The notes under the pieces were generated by a model. It was not told where the DNA came from, did no database searches, and saw only the letters and a program-made list of their open reading frames with translations. A program made the translations under genes and the position numbers. From assembly GCF_034262375.1 (NCBI RefSeq), contig NZ_CP139558.1, forward strand, positions 620,001 through 684,000: DNA of 64,000 bases, read 5' to 3'. This stretch comes from Mucilaginibacter sabulilitoris. Its GTDB lineage: Bacteria; Bacteroidota; Bacteroidia; Sphingobacteriales; Sphingobacteriaceae. The first letter of the stretch is position 1; each line of letters opens with the position of its first letter. Positions 1-9,502 of the stretch are shown here, one piece after another.

Positions 1-1710
1 ATAAATTTTGGTCATGGCATAAGCAAGCTTGGTAATACGTTCCAGATCGCTCAACGCGCCGGTAGATATTTTACCGAAAACGATGTCTTCGGCAACGCGG
101 CCACCCATTGATACGCTCATTTCATCGAGCAATTGCTCTGTGGTATATAAAAACTGCTCTTTTGGCAGGTATTGAGCATAACCCAGGGCGGCAACACCAC
201 GGGGCACAATAGAAACCTTTACCAATGGGTCGGCATGTTCCAGGAACCAGCCGGCTATAGCGTGACCAGCTTCGTGGTAAGCAACAATGCGTTTTTCTTC
301 GGGAGAGATGATCTTGTTTTTCTTTTCGAGGCCACCGATAACACGGTCAATAGCATCCTGAAAATCGGCCATATCAACAGCTTCTTTGTTTTTACGGGCG
401 GCTATTAATGCAGCCTCGTTACAAACGTTAGCAATTTCGGCGCCGGCAAAACCTGGTGTTTGGGCTGATAATTTTTTAGCGTCAACACCATCTGATAACT
501 TAATAGGTTTTAAATGCACCTTAAATATTTGCTCACGGCCAATCAGATCGGGCTTGTCAATAGATACTTGTCTGTCAAAACGGCCCGGGCGTAATAACGC
601 CGAATCCAGCACGTCCGGACGGTTGGTTGCCGCCAGGATAATAATGCCCGAGTCGGTACCAAAACCATCCATTTCAACCAATAACTGATTCAGGGTGTTT
701 TCGCGCTCGTCATTACCGCCTACTATATTGTTTTTACCACGGGCACGGCCAATGGCGTCAATCTCATCAATAAATATGATACATGGGGCCTTATCCTTAG
801 CCTGGCGGAACAAATCGCGCACACGTGATGCACCCACGCCCACAAACATCTCCACAAAGTCAGATCCTGACAGCGAGAAGAAAGGTACCTGTGCCTCGCC
901 GGCAACCGCTTTGGCCAATAAGGTTTTACCTGTACCAGGTGAGCCTACAAGCAATGCTCCCTTTGGTATTTTACCACCAAGGTTGGTGTACTTTTTAGGG
1001 TTTTTAAGAAAATCGACAATTTCCATTACTTCCTGTTTAGCCTCTTCAAGGCCCGCCACATCGTTAAATGTTACCGACACCTGGGCTTCTTTATCAAACA
1101 GGGTAGCTTTTGATTTTCCGATATTAAATATCTGACCGCCTGGGCCACCGCCAGAACCGCCACTCATGCGGCGCATGATAAATATCCATACACCAGCAAA
1201 CAGGATCACCATAATAACGCCTTGCACCAGCCAGTTAGACAAGAAACTTTCATGCCCCTGCTCGTACTGGATAGGAACTTTCTGCTCTTCGGGCATATCT
1301 TTTTCAGCATTAAGAACAGACTGCTTTAGGCTTTCGTATGAAGCATCGGTAAAAGTGTACTGAGGGCCGTTATTGGCTGTATTGAACAAACGCTGCTCTT
1401 TATTGGCATTTGCGTATTGAGGTTTTTTCAGGCTTTCTTTTTTAATGTAAACCTCTGCAACCACCAGGTCGCCGCTTTTGTAGGCTACCAGCTTTTCAAC
1501 ATCGTTGCCTTTTAGCATAGTCTCAAAATCCTGGAAATTGATGTTTTTGCCTGAGCCACCGCTTAATAGCGTAGGTACCAGCAGGAATGCTAAAATCACA
1601 ATGCCATAAAGCCACATAATGTTAAACTTAGGTGGTTTAGGTGGCGATTTTTTATTTAGTATCTTCCTAATAGGTCTCGGACTTTCTGATTTATTATCTT
1701 TATCTTTCAT
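1..1710 (-). CDS. ftsH: ATP-dependent zinc metalloprotease FtsH, 3' end cut by window edge
   Basis: Membrane-anchored AAA+ protease that unfolds and degrades misfolded or short-lived membrane and cytosolic proteins. 570 codons are visible from an ATG at 1708-1710 and the frame is still open at base 1. A basic cytosolic N-terminus is followed by a first membrane segment (about residues 32-50), an extracytoplasmic domain, a second membrane segment (about 175-195) ending in a Gly-rich linker, and the AAA module with Walker A GSPGTGKT (about 255-262), Walker B FIDEID and the SRH region ending RPGRFDR. The protease zinc site HEAGH is at 479-483. The remaining peptidase domain and tail lie outside the window. 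rsfS lies 97 bases upstream on the same strand and probably shares its transcript. Identification is secure. Confidence 0.97.
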   Translation of the reverse strand, partial: MKDKDNKSESPRPIRKILNKKSPPKPPKFNIMWLYGIVILAFLLVPTLLSGGSGKNINFQDFETMLKGNDVEKLVAYKSGDLVVAEVYIKKESLKKPQYANANKEQRLFNTANNGPQYTFTDASYESLKQSVLNAEKDMPEEQKVPIQYEQGHESFLSNWLVQGVIMVILFAGVWIFIMRRMSGGSGGGPGGQIFNIGKSKATLFDKEAQVSVTFNDVAGLEEAKQEVMEIVDFLKNPKKYTNLGGKIPKGALLVGSPGTGKTLLAKAVAGEAQVPFFSLSGSDFVEMFVGVGASRVRDLFRQAKDKAPCIIFIDEIDAIGRARGKNNIVGGNDERENTLNQLLVEMDGFGTDSGIIILAATNRPDVLDSALLRPGRFDRQVSIDKPDLIGREQIFKVHLKPIKLSDGVDAKKLSAQTPGFAGAEIANVCNEAALIAARKNKEAVDMADFQDAIDRVIGGLEKKNKIISPEEKRIVAYHEAGHAIAGWFLEHADPLVKVSIVPRGVAALGYAQYLPKEQFLYTTEQLLDEMSVSMGGRVAEDIVFGKISTGALSDLERITKLAYAMTKIY

Positions 1711-1806
1711 TTCTTTCGTTACGAGCTCAAACTTACAATCTATAATTTAAAAATTTACAAAGGTTTAGTACCATGACTCTGCCCGGCAGGTTTTTGTGAC
1801 GAATGT

Positions 1807-2181
1807 TTAAGCACTTTTATAATATTTAATTTCGGCATCACCCCACAAATCCTCTACGCCATAAAATTCACGTTTATCGGTTCTGAACACGTGGACCACA
1901 ACGTCCACATAATCAAGCAGTATCCACTCTCCATATTCCAAACCCTCTTTTCGCCAGGGTTCTACCTGTGTGGCTTTGAAAATCTCATCTTCAATACTGC
2001 CGGCAATAGCTTTAACCTGGGTGGTTGAATCGGCATGGCAAATCACAAAGTAATCTGACACCGAACTGAATATATTACGAAGGTCTAACCTTACAATATC
2101 ATTTCCCTTTTTTTCCTGTATGCCATGTATGGCAAGCTCTGAAATATAGGTTGACTGATTTAACACTTTGTTTTTTACCAT
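1807..2181 (-). CDS. rsfS: Ribosomal silencing factor RsfS
   Basis: RsfS (Iojap/DUF143 family) binds ribosomal protein L14 on the free 50S subunit and blocks subunit joining when nutrients are low. The 124-residue protein is normal family length. It carries the typical SDYFVI segment near residue 43, the WR(K)EG motif followed by EWILLDY, and VVVHVF with a DLW-containing C-terminus. I chose the ATG at 2179-2181; a TTG one codon upstream also keeps the frame. It is divergent from birA (47 bases between starts) and lies upstream of ftsH, an arrangement I recall as common in Bacteroidota. Confidence 0.93.
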   Translation of the reverse strand: MVKNKVLNQSTYISELAIHGIQEKKGNDIVRLDLRNIFSSVSDYFVICHADSTTQVKAIAGSIEDEIFKATQVEPWRKEGLEYGEWILLDYVDVVVHVFRTDKREFYGVEDLWGDAEIKYYKSA

Positions 2182-2228
2182 CAAAAAGAATTAGTTTTGA
2201 ACGTTTTTGAGTTAAAAATTATTATACT

Positions 2229-2999
2229 TTGCAAAATAACATATTTTCGGCATTATTTGTTGGTCAAAATTTAGTAACAATTAAAGAAGTTGATTCAACC
2301 AACACTTTCCTTAAGAATTTACTGTCAAATTCCAAGCCATTGCCCGAAGGTACGGTCATTATGGCAGAAAGCCAATATGCCGGCCGTGGCCAGCAGCAAA
2401 ATAAATGGCATAGCGAACCCGGAAAAAACCTTACATTCAGTATATTGTTAACGCCTGGTTTTCTGCCGGTTATTAACCAGTTTGATCTTAACCGCGTAGT
2501 TAGCCTGGGGGTTTTTGATGCGCTTGAACCTTACCTGGGTAGCAAGTTAAAGATAAAATGGCCAAATGATATTTATTATGACGATCGTAAACTCGGTGGC
2601 ATACTCATTGAAACCCATATACTGAGCGGGCATATAAAGCATGCCATTATAGGTATAGGCCTGAATATAAACCAGGAAAGTTTTGACGCAGGTGCAGGTA
2701 ATGCCATATCGCTAAAGCAAATCTTACATAAGGATTATGATTTACGAACAATATTATCAGAAATTTGCGCCCATATTGAGGCTCATTACCTTAGTTTAAA
2801 GGCAGGTAGGTTTTTAGCTGTCAGGGAAGTATATTTATCCAGGCTGTATTGGTTAAACCAGCAGAAGTATTTCAGATCAAATGATCAGGTTTTTGAAGGT
2901 ATAATCAGAAATGTGAAGGATGAAGGTTTGCTGGTTGTGGAAAATAATAATGAGCAGCAGGAGTTTAGTTTAAAACAAATTGAATTTTTAAATAAATAG
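2229..2999 (+). CDS. birA: Biotin--[acetyl-CoA-carboxylase] ligase
   Basis: Activates biotin to biotinyl-AMP and transfers it to the biotin carboxyl carrier protein of acetyl-CoA carboxylase. 256 residues, the short form without an N-terminal DNA-binding domain, so it should not act as a repressor. Visible motifs are EVDSTN (residues 20-25), GRGQQQNKW (about 53-61) at the biotin/ATP loop, KWPNDIYY and GGILIE in the catalytic core, and a small C-terminal SH3-like domain. The first ATG inside the frame would remove the EVDSTN motif, so translation must begin earlier. TTG at 2229 is the best visible choice, but it lies inside the sequence TATACTTTG, which resembles a promoter box. The exact start is uncertain. 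Just upstream of the DsbD-type genes. Confidence 0.9.
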   Translation: MQNNIFSALFVGQNLVTIKEVDSTNTFLKNLLSNSKPLPEGTVIMAESQYAGRGQQQNKWHSEPGKNLTFSILLTPGFLPVINQFDLNRVVSLGVFDALEPYLGSKLKIKWPNDIYYDDRKLGGILIETHILSGHIKHAIIGIGLNINQESFDAGAGNAISLKQILHKDYDLRTILSEICAHIEAHYLSLKAGRFLAVREVYLSRLYWLNQQKYFRSNDQVFEGIIRNVKDEGLLVVENNNEQQEFSLKQIEFLNK

Positions 3000-3003
3000 T
3001 TAA

Positions 3004-3456
3004 ATGAAGAAGGTACTGTTGGTAATTATGGCGCTTGTGATTTGCGCGGGGGCCTATGCCCAGATTGAAACGCCCGTAAGATGGTCATACGCGGCAAAAA
3101 AGTTGAATGATAAAGAAGCCATTGTGTTTTTAAAGGCCACTATTCAACCAAGCTGGCATATATACTCCCTTAACGTTAAGGATGGCGGCCCAATAAAAAC
3201 CTCTTTTGAGTTTACCCCTTCAAAATTATATGCGCCGGTAGGTAAACCATCTGAACCGGCCCCGGTAACCAAATTTGAAAAAGCTTTTAATATGAATGTA
3301 AGCTACTTTGAAAAAGAGGTAGTTTTTCAACAAAAAATAAGTCTTAAATCGGCTAAGGCTACAAATGTTACAGGTAAACTTACCTACATGACCTGTAACG
3401 ATAAAAAATGCCTGCCACCAGAAGATGTTGATTTTAATATTCCTTTAGGCAAATAA
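3004..3456 (+). CDS. DsbD N-terminal-domain-like periplasmic thiol protein
   Basis: Secreted 150-residue protein with a signal peptide (about residues 1-19, ending AYA-Q). The body resembles the immunoglobulin-like N-terminal domain of the thiol:disulfide interchange protein DsbD: WHIYS near residue 53, and a C-terminal CNDKKCLPPEDVDF segment whose two cysteines (spacing CX4C) match the redox pair of that domain. It starts four bases after birA and lies 20 bases before a DsbD-like membrane protein, which here lacks this domain. The pair therefore looks like a DsbD split into separate polypeptides, with this one receiving electrons from the membrane part and passing them to periplasmic substrates. 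That division of labour is inferred. Confidence 0.85.
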   Translation: MKKVLLVIMALVICAGAYAQIETPVRWSYAAKKLNDKEAIVFLKATIQPSWHIYSLNVKDGGPIKTSFEFTPSKLYAPVGKPSEPAPVTKFEKAFNMNVSYFEKEVVFQQKISLKSAKATNVTGKLTYMTCNDKKCLPPEDVDFNIPLGK

Positions 3457-3476
3457 TTTACCTTGAGGAAATAGCA

Positions 3477-5231
3477 ATGAAACTGTTCAATAAAATTAAC
3501 TGGCTGCCAACGTCGCTTGCTTTAGTAAGCCTACTCATTATATTTGGCATAAATGCCCCGCGGCCTGCTTATGCCATGCAGAAAAGCGATAAGGACACAA
3601 CCATATCAACCAGCGATATTCAATTTACCGATATACCAACCGCGGCCGATAGTATAGCCATACGAAAAAAAGCCGCTGATTCCGCGGCAAAAGCTGCCGC
3701 GGCCAAACCTGCACCTAAGCACACCAGCCCCGAGCCCGAAAAGCCCAAGACCCTTTGGCAGATATTCATATTTGGACTTTTGGGTGGGTTTACCGCAGTA
3801 ATACTGCCTTGTATATATCCGTTGCTGCCATTAACCGTAAGTTTTTTTACCAAAAAAAGTGGTAGCCGGCAAAAAGCAATTGGCCAGTCCCTTATTTATG
3901 GTGCATCCATTATTGTTATTTATGTTACACTGGGCTTGCTGATATCTATCATTTTTGGGTCAGATGCTCTTAACCAGTTGGCAACAAACGGCATATTTAA
4001 CATATTCTTCTTTTTGCTGCTTATTGTTTTCGGCATTTCGTTTCTGGGGGCATTTGAAATTACACTGCCCAGCTCGTTAGCCAATAAACTGGACGAAAAT
4101 GCCGATAAAGGTGGTCTCGCGGGTATATTCTTTATGGCATCAACGCTTGTAGTGGTGTCATTTTCATGTACGGGGCCAATTATAGGGACGCTTTTGGTTG
4201 ACGCTGCATCAAAAGGCGACCGTTTAGGACCTGCTATTGGCATGTTTGGCTTCGCTCTGGCACTGGCCTTACCATTTACCATATTTGCTTTATTTCCCTC
4301 TGCCTTAAAAAGCCTTCCTAAATCGGGGGGGTGGCTTAATAGCGTAAAGGTGATTTTAGGTTTCCTGGAACTGGCCTTTGCATTAAAATTTTTATCAAAT
4401 GTTGATCTGGCCTATCACTGGAACTGGTTTGACCGTGAGATATTTTTATCACTGTGGATAGCCATTGGTTTAATGATGGGGCTTTACCTTATTGGCAAGA
4501 TCAAGTTTTCGCATGACAGTGATGTGCCCTATCTGTCCATACCACGAACATTTTTGGCTATAATGGTATTTGCATTTGTAATATATATGGTGCCAGGACT
4601 ATGGGGTGCGCCTTTAAAATCAATCAGCGCGTTTCTGCCGCCAGAAGCAACGCAGGATTTTAACCTTTCAAGCGTACCAGATGGTTCCGGTTCTTCTTCC
4701 TCAAGCTCAACTACTGCGCCGGTACTGGCAGGCATTGGCGAAAAGAAGTATGCCGGCAGCTATACCCGCATAAAAACCCGCGGACTTGATTCGTGGTACG
4801 ACTACGACCAGGCTTTGCTGGTATCAAAGGCGACACACAAGCCAATACTGATTGACTTTACCGGATTTAACTGTGTAAACTGCCGTAAAATGGAAGCAAA
4901 CGTTTGGTCGGATCCGGAAGTATTCAGGCGGCTCAAAAATGATTTTGTACTGTTGCAGCTTGTGGTTGATGATAAAGCAGCGCTGCCGGCACAAGAGCAA
5001 TTTGTTTCTGACTATAGTGGTAAAAAAATAACCACATTGGGTGGTAAATGGAGCGATTTGGAAGCCAAAAGATTTAACTCAAACTCGCAGCCTTTATATG
5101 TGATGCTTGATAGCGACGGTAATTTTTTAAAGGATGCCAACGGCGCCGATATCCCAACTTCACCGGCCGATTATGACATAGCCAGCTACATCAAATTTTT
5201 AGACAGCGGTATAGCGGCTTTCAAAAAGTAG
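3477..5231 (+). CDS. dsbD: Thiol:disulfide interchange protein DsbD (membrane plus thioredoxin domains)
   Basis: Carries reducing power from cytoplasmic thioredoxin across the inner membrane. 584 residues: N-terminal membrane segment/signal (about 10-33), an Ala/Pro/Lys-rich linker, a multi-helix CcdA-like region (about 95-385) with the two half-site cysteines in LPCIYPLLP and SFSCTGP, and a C-terminal thioredoxin-fold domain with C466-V-N-C469. A Ser/Gly-rich stretch near residue 405 links the last two parts. The usual N-terminal DsbD domain is absent and encoded by the gene just upstream. A strong terminator hairpin follows at 5261-5295. Confident at family level. Confidence 0.92.
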   Translation: MKLFNKINWLPTSLALVSLLIIFGINAPRPAYAMQKSDKDTTISTSDIQFTDIPTAADSIAIRKKAADSAAKAAAAKPAPKHTSPEPEKPKTLWQIFIFGLLGGFTAVILPCIYPLLPLTVSFFTKKSGSRQKAIGQSLIYGASIIVIYVTLGLLISIIFGSDALNQLATNGIFNIFFFLLLIVFGISFLGAFEITLPSSLANKLDENADKGGLAGIFFMASTLVVVSFSCTGPIIGTLLVDAASKGDRLGPAIGMFGFALALALPFTIFALFPSALKSLPKSGGWLNSVKVILGFLELAFALKFLSNVDLAYHWNWFDREIFLSLWIAIGLMMGLYLIGKIKFSHDSDVPYLSIPRTFLAIMVFAFVIYMVPGLWGAPLKSISAFLPPEATQDFNLSSVPDGSGSSSSSSTTAPVLAGIGEKKYAGSYTRIKTRGLDSWYDYDQALLVSKATHKPILIDFTGFNCVNCRKMEANVWSDPEVFRRLKNDFVLLQLVVDDKAALPAQEQFVSDYSGKKITTLGGKWSDLEAKRFNSNSQPLYVMLDSDGNFLKDANGADIPTSPADYDIASYIKFLDSGIAAFKK

Positions 5232-5260
5232 CCACATCGTAAAAAAATAAAGCGTAAATT

Positions 5261-5295
5261 CGCGGCAAGTTTTAAGGCTTGGCCGCGTTTTTTTT
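5261..5295 (+). terminator. Rho-independent terminator after dsbD
   Basis: GC-rich stem CGCGGCAAG / CTTGGCCGCG (5261-5269 with 5278-5287) with an 8-base loop and a run of eight T. It separates the birA-dsbD group from pfkA. Confidence 0.8.
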
Positions 5296-5374
5296 ATGTG
5301 CATAGCTTAAAACGCTTAATTTAAATTATTAATTTTTTAAGGTAGGGTTCCTACTTGCCCGTACAGAATAAAAA

Positions 5375-6352
5375 ATGACGCAGATTAAAAACATCGGACT
5401 TTTTACATCAGGTGGCGACGCGCCGGGAATGAATGCTGCCATAAGGGCGGTTGTACGTACGGCTGTATATTACGACATTGAAGTTACCGGTATACGCCGT
5501 GGTTATGACGGCATGACCAAAGGCGACTTTATACCGATGAACCGTAAATCAGTATCAAACATCATACAACGCGGCGGCACTATTTTAAAAACTGCCCGCT
5601 GCGATAACTTCAGAACAGCCGAAGGGCGCAAACAAGCTTACGACGAATTAAAGAAACAAAACATTGATGCCCTGATTGCCATTGGCGGCGACGGTACCTT
5701 TACCGGCGCCAAAGTATTTGGCACCGAGTATGATATACCTATAATTGGTTTGCCAGGTACTATTGATAATGATTTGCTGGGTACCGATTTTACTATTGGT
5801 TATGATACCGCCATTAATACAGTTGTGGAAGCGGTGGATAAGATCAGGGATACTGCCGAATCACATGACAGGTTGTTTATAGTAGAGGTAATGGGCCGCG
5901 ATTCGGGCCTGATTGCCCTGAGAACCGGTATTGCCGCCGGGGCTGAGGCTATACTGATTCCAGAAAGTAAAAGCGGTTTGGAAGGGTTGTTTAACAGGCT
6001 TGAACATGGTCGTAAAGACAAAACCTCGAGGATAGTAATAGTCGCCGAAGGTGAAGAAGCTGGTGGTGCATTTGAAGTTGGCAGGTTGGTTCAGGAAAAA
6101 TTTCCTCATTATGATACCCGCATTTCTATTTTGGGCCATATACAGCGCGGCGGCGCACCAAGTTGTATGGATAGGGTGCTGGCCAGCAGAATAGGCGCGG
6201 CAGCAGTTGAGGCTTTAAGGGATGGTCACCGTAACGAGATGATAGGCATTATTCATAATGAGATTGCTTACACACCGTTTGAACATGCCATTAAACACCA
6301 TGTAGATATAAACCCTAACCTGTTAAAGCTGGTTGAAATATTATCTATGTAA
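5375..6352 (+). CDS. pfkA: ATP-dependent 6-phosphofructokinase
   Basis: Phosphorylates fructose 6-phosphate to fructose 1,6-bisphosphate, the committing step of glycolysis. 325 residues, typical of bacterial PfkA. Motifs: TSGGDAPGMNAAIR (residues 11-24) and GGDGTFTGA (about 108-116) for ATP, GTIDNDLLGTD (about 130-140) with the catalytic Asp, and GHIQRGGAPSCMDRVLASR for the substrate/allosteric site. The Gly after GGDG is consistent with ATP rather than pyrophosphate as donor. It starts at ATG 5375 after a small hairpin GTAGG-GTT-CCTAC (5342-5354) in the leader. Terminator-separated from dsbD and convergent with the PAS protein, so it is probably a single-gene unit. Confidence 0.96.
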   Translation: MTQIKNIGLFTSGGDAPGMNAAIRAVVRTAVYYDIEVTGIRRGYDGMTKGDFIPMNRKSVSNIIQRGGTILKTARCDNFRTAEGRKQAYDELKKQNIDALIAIGGDGTFTGAKVFGTEYDIPIIGLPGTIDNDLLGTDFTIGYDTAINTVVEAVDKIRDTAESHDRLFIVEVMGRDSGLIALRTGIAAGAEAILIPESKSGLEGLFNRLEHGRKDKTSRIVIVAEGEEAGGAFEVGRLVQEKFPHYDTRISILGHIQRGGAPSCMDRVLASRIGAAAVEALRDGHRNEMIGIIHNEIAYTPFEHAIKHHVDINPNLLKLVEILSM

Positions 6353-6370
6353 GCATTGCTTACAAGCAGG

Positions 6371-8122
6371 TCAATCGCCGGTAAAGGTGTGGTCACCTGT
6401 AAAAGTATGGTCAACAATAAGGCGTATCACGTCGTCAATCTCGGTGCTTACAATGTGCAGGTAATCCATTATTTGCCTGTTCTCGGGATTTTCGGGGTTT
6501 TCCATGTCAATAATGTTCATTAATCCCAGCATGCTTGCCACCGGTCGCCTTAATTCATGTGAGCTTAATGTGGCAATATTACGCATGCGTTTGTTTTGGC
6601 GCAGCAATTCCTGCTCAGCCTTAAGTCTGCGGGTTATGTCACGTGCAAAGCAACCAACACCCATAATGCAACCCTTTGAACTGTAAATGGGATTGAAATT
6701 TATTTCGAAGAACAATTGTTCATTTGAGGCATTGTGGACACTTTCCCTGATAATGGTATAATGCTCACCTTTTAATGCGCGTTGGTAGTAGGTTTGCCAA
6801 TCATCAATAACCTGTCTGGGCAGCCGGGCATGGGTATAAGAACGGTCGCCTTTTTTGGGGGCTGTGCCGGTAAGATGCGCCATTTGCTTTATATAAGCGT
6901 TGTTCATGTAAACATAACGGCTTTCGGCATCAACAGACCAAATTTGGTCTGTGGTATTATTAATTAGTGCTTCAAGGCTGTTTTTAGCGCTTATGGCTTC
7001 TTCCTGGGCATGTTTTTTTTCGGTTATATCCTTCACAAAAACAGTCAGGCCCTCGGCCGACGGGTAAACCGACACATTGAACCATCTATTTGCCCCGGCA
7101 AAGTCTTCGGTAAATTTGATACTCTGCTGGTTGTTTTTTGCTTTATAAAAGGACTGTTCAAAGCCTGTATTTACGATAGACGGGAAAATATCCCATATTA
7201 CTTTATTAAGTACCTGGCCGCGGTTTTTGAGGGTCGTTTTTTCAAAGGCAGCATTTACGCGTACAAATTTCCAGTCGTTATCAACAATAAAAAACGCATC
7301 GGTTATGCTCTCAATAAAGGTGTCGAGCTTTTGCGATGTTTTTTTTATTTCCGCTTCGGTTTTTAGCCGGTTGGTAATATCATGGCCAATACCCTGTACG
7401 GCGCAAACCTGGCCGTTTTCGTCAACTATTGATATTAGTTCCCATTCGGTATCATGTAAATTTCCGCATGCATCGGGTTTTTTGTGTAGCAGCGGAATAA
7501 TTTTACCGGGGTTATTAACGCATTTGGTGAAAGCTTTTTTGCAAAGGCTAACTTCCTGCGGTATAGTGGTAGTTGAAAAATGTTTTCCTAATATGTCTTT
7601 GGCTTTGTAACCAAACGCCTTAAAATATTGGCGGTTTGCAAAAATATAATTGCCATTAATATCTATCCTGATCAGGAAGCTGGTTTGTGAATCAATAAGA
7701 GAGTTTAAAAACTGCTTGCTTAGTCCGGCGTTTTCATGTTGATGCAGCTTTTTGGGAGCAACTGCGGGTTTGTTGTTACCAGGCTCCTCCTTAATGGTAC
7801 TGAGCAAAATTTTGTGTCCGCTGCATTCATCAATAAAGAGGCTCTTTTTGTCATTAATGGTTTTGATGGTTTGCTGCGGTGTCCTGATCTGGTAGATTAA
7901 CTCCACCGGATTGTTTTCGGTAAGGCAATTAATGAGCTTTTTTGTACAGGCAATATCCTTATCGTCAATCAGGTTTTCCCATAGGCGATAGTCGTGATTT
8001 AGTTGACCGGCAGTTATACCCAAAACGGCAGAAATTCCGGGGCTTATAAACAAATACTTTTGTTCGTCAATGTCAAAAGCAAGTGTACAGTCGCCAAGTG
8101 TAACATTTGTATGGGAATGCAT
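6371..8122 (-). CDS. Multi-PAS protein with a HisKA-type helix but no ATPase domain
   Basis: 583 residues, no membrane segments seen. It reads as four successive PAS-like domains (about 5-120, 145-255, 265-375 and 385-510), the later ones with PAC-type endings such as GIGHDITNR and GVGCFARDITRR. A dimerisation helix follows with LSSHELRRPVASMLG around residue 535, matching the H-box of histidine kinases. The protein stops about 45 residues later, so the HATPase_c domain (N, G1, G2 boxes) is missing and autophosphorylation is not expected. The extreme C-terminus holds a tandem duplication DHTFTGD-HTFTGD. It may be a sensor that pairs with another kinase, a phosphatase/phosphotransfer protein, or a decayed kinase. 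No response regulator is adjacent. Confidence 0.85.
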   Translation of the reverse strand: MHSHTNVTLGDCTLAFDIDEQKYLFISPGISAVLGITAGQLNHDYRLWENLIDDKDIACTKKLINCLTENNPVELIYQIRTPQQTIKTINDKKSLFIDECSGHKILLSTIKEEPGNNKPAVAPKKLHQHENAGLSKQFLNSLIDSQTSFLIRIDINGNYIFANRQYFKAFGYKAKDILGKHFSTTTIPQEVSLCKKAFTKCVNNPGKIIPLLHKKPDACGNLHDTEWELISIVDENGQVCAVQGIGHDITNRLKTEAEIKKTSQKLDTFIESITDAFFIVDNDWKFVRVNAAFEKTTLKNRGQVLNKVIWDIFPSIVNTGFEQSFYKAKNNQQSIKFTEDFAGANRWFNVSVYPSAEGLTVFVKDITEKKHAQEEAISAKNSLEALINNTTDQIWSVDAESRYVYMNNAYIKQMAHLTGTAPKKGDRSYTHARLPRQVIDDWQTYYQRALKGEHYTIIRESVHNASNEQLFFEINFNPIYSSKGCIMGVGCFARDITRRLKAEQELLRQNKRMRNIATLSSHELRRPVASMLGLMNIIDMENPENPENRQIMDYLHIVSTEIDDVIRLIVDHTFTGDHTFTGD

Positions 8123-8188
8123 ACTTTAAATTAAGGATAGCGGGCCAATTTTATAAAAGTAGGGCATTTTTAATGTGCGCTTATCTTA

Positions 8189-8728
8189 TTAATGTAACAA
8201 TTTTGTTGCAACATCATTCCAGTTATCAACTCTTTCAAAGTCGGTGATGAGCATGTTATGCGGCGAGGTAAACAATAGCTTACGCCCTTTAAAGGTCACA
8301 AAGTTTTTTATACGGTCGTCAATCATAATATCCACATCCACAATTTTATGTCCGCAAAAAATAATGTTGGTCCACGAGATGAATGGAAAATGCTCATTGA
8401 GCCATTCCAGCTTATCTTCGAGCGAGTTTTTAAACTCCATGGCGGCCGATGCTATATATACGTCGTATTTTTCGGTTAGCGCTTTTACTACTTCCTGGCT
8501 GCCGGACATAACCGGTAAATCGCGAAAAAAGCCTTTTTCATTTATATACTGTCTTAACGAGCTGCTTAGATGTGGCGGCAATATTTCATGGAATTCCTTG
8601 CCATGCATATCGCCCAGTGATATGGTGGTTTGGTGCCGGGCTTCGTACAGGTCAATAAACTTGGCAATGGTGTCGGCCATAACCTCATCCATATCAATAG
8701 CTATGCGTAATTTTCTGTTGATGCTCAT
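8189..8728 (-). CDS. 5'(3')-deoxyribonucleotidase-like HAD phosphatase
   Basis: HAD-superfamily hydrolase of the NT5C type that removes phosphate from deoxyribonucleoside monophosphates. From the ATG at 8726-8728 (MSINRKL) the product is 179 residues. The catalytic motif DMDEVMAD lies near its N-terminus (about residues 12-19), motif 2 is the IASAA segment, and the late acidic motif is DIMIDDRIKNF. A longer reading from 8764 adds 12 residues including a second Met and is possible. The gene stands alone between the PAS protein and rpsP. Substrate preference cannot be read from sequence. Confidence 0.85.
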   Translation of the reverse strand: MSINRKLRIAIDMDEVMADTIAKFIDLYEARHQTTISLGDMHGKEFHEILPPHLSSSLRQYINEKGFFRDLPVMSGSQEVVKALTEKYDVYIASAAMEFKNSLEDKLEWLNEHFPFISWTNIIFCGHKIVDVDIMIDDRIKNFVTFKGRKLLFTSPHNMLITDFERVDNWNDVATKLLH

Positions 8729-8825
8729 TGCGGCTGAAATTGCAATTTTTTTCAAAGAAAGCATAGCGCAATGTGCTTTAATAAATAATTAATTATTAGG
8801 GCTTTAAATTATTACAAATAATTTA

Positions 8826-8833
8826 TACCTTTG
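8826..8833 (+). promoter_or_regulatory. Bacteroidota -7 box ahead of rpsP
   Basis: TACCTTTG matches the TAnnTTTG consensus of the housekeeping sigma factor exactly. It lies 51 bases before the rpsP ATG, giving a short leader. No clear TTTG was seen at -33. Confidence 0.65.
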
Positions 8834-8884
8834 CATCCCCGCAGAAAGAACTCCGGGGACATGTTGAATACATAAAAAGAAGAA

Positions 8885-9427
8885 ATGGCAACTAAGATCA
8901 GACTGCAAAGACACGGTAAAAAAGGTAAACCTTTTTACTACATCGTAGTAGCAGATGCCCGCGCTCCACGCGACGGTCGTTTTATTGAGCGTTTAGGTTC
9001 ATACAACCCAAACACTAATCCTGCAACTATCGACATTAATTTCGACAAAACTTTAGCTTGGGTTAACACAGGTGCCCAGCCTACCGATACTTGTCGCGCT
9101 ATCCTTTCATACAAAGGCGTGCTTTACAAAAAACACTTAGAAGGGGGTGTTAAAAAAGGTGCTTTAACCGAAGAACAGGCTACAGCTAAATTTGCTGAGT
9201 GGACTGAGCAAAAAGAAGGTAAAATCACCGGTAAAAAAACCAACTTGCTTTCTGCAAAAGACGAAGCGCGTAAAGCTGCTTTGGCTGCTGAAGCTAAAAA
9301 GAAAGAAGAAAAAGCTGCTGCTATTGCCGCTAAAAATGCTCCTGTTGCTGAAGAAGTTGCAGAAGAGGAAGCTCCGGCAGAAGATGCTGCTGCTGAAACA
9401 GACGCTGCTGCTGAAAGCGCAGAATAA
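8885..9427 (+). CDS. rpsP: 30S ribosomal protein S16 with C-terminal extension
   Basis: Primary 16S rRNA-binding protein of the small subunit. The first 80 or so residues are a normal S16 ([16 protein letters not shown], then [21 protein letters not shown]). The remaining 100 form a Lys/Ala then Glu/Ala-rich tail with no predicted fold, taking the protein to 180 residues against about 80-90 in Escherichia coli. Such tails are usual in S16 of this phylum. Start ATG 8885, preceded by AAAAAGAAGAA. A hairpin terminator or attenuator separates it from rimM, 75 bases downstream. Confidence 0.96.
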   Translation: MATKIRLQRHGKKGKPFYYIVVADARAPRDGRFIERLGSYNPNTNPATIDINFDKTLAWVNTGAQPTDTCRAILSYKGVLYKKHLEGGVKKGALTEEQATAKFAEWTEQKEGKITGKKTNLLSAKDEARKAALAAEAKKKEEKAAAIAAKNAPVAEEVAEEEAPAEDAAAETDAAAESAE

Positions 9428-9448
9428 TTTTATTATTAAGACTTACTT

Positions 9449-9488
9449 AATGGCGAAGCAACCTACAGGTTCTTCGCCATTATTTTTT
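9449..9488 (+). terminator. Terminator/attenuator between rpsP and rimM
   Basis: Long hairpin: AATGGCGAAG pairs with CTTCGCCATT, with an inner stem AACCT-AC-AGGTT, followed by ATTTTTT. It ends 14 bases before rimM, so it probably lowers rimM expression relative to the ribosomal protein. Confidence 0.75.
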
Positions 9489-9502
9489 AATCCATATTTT
9501 TC

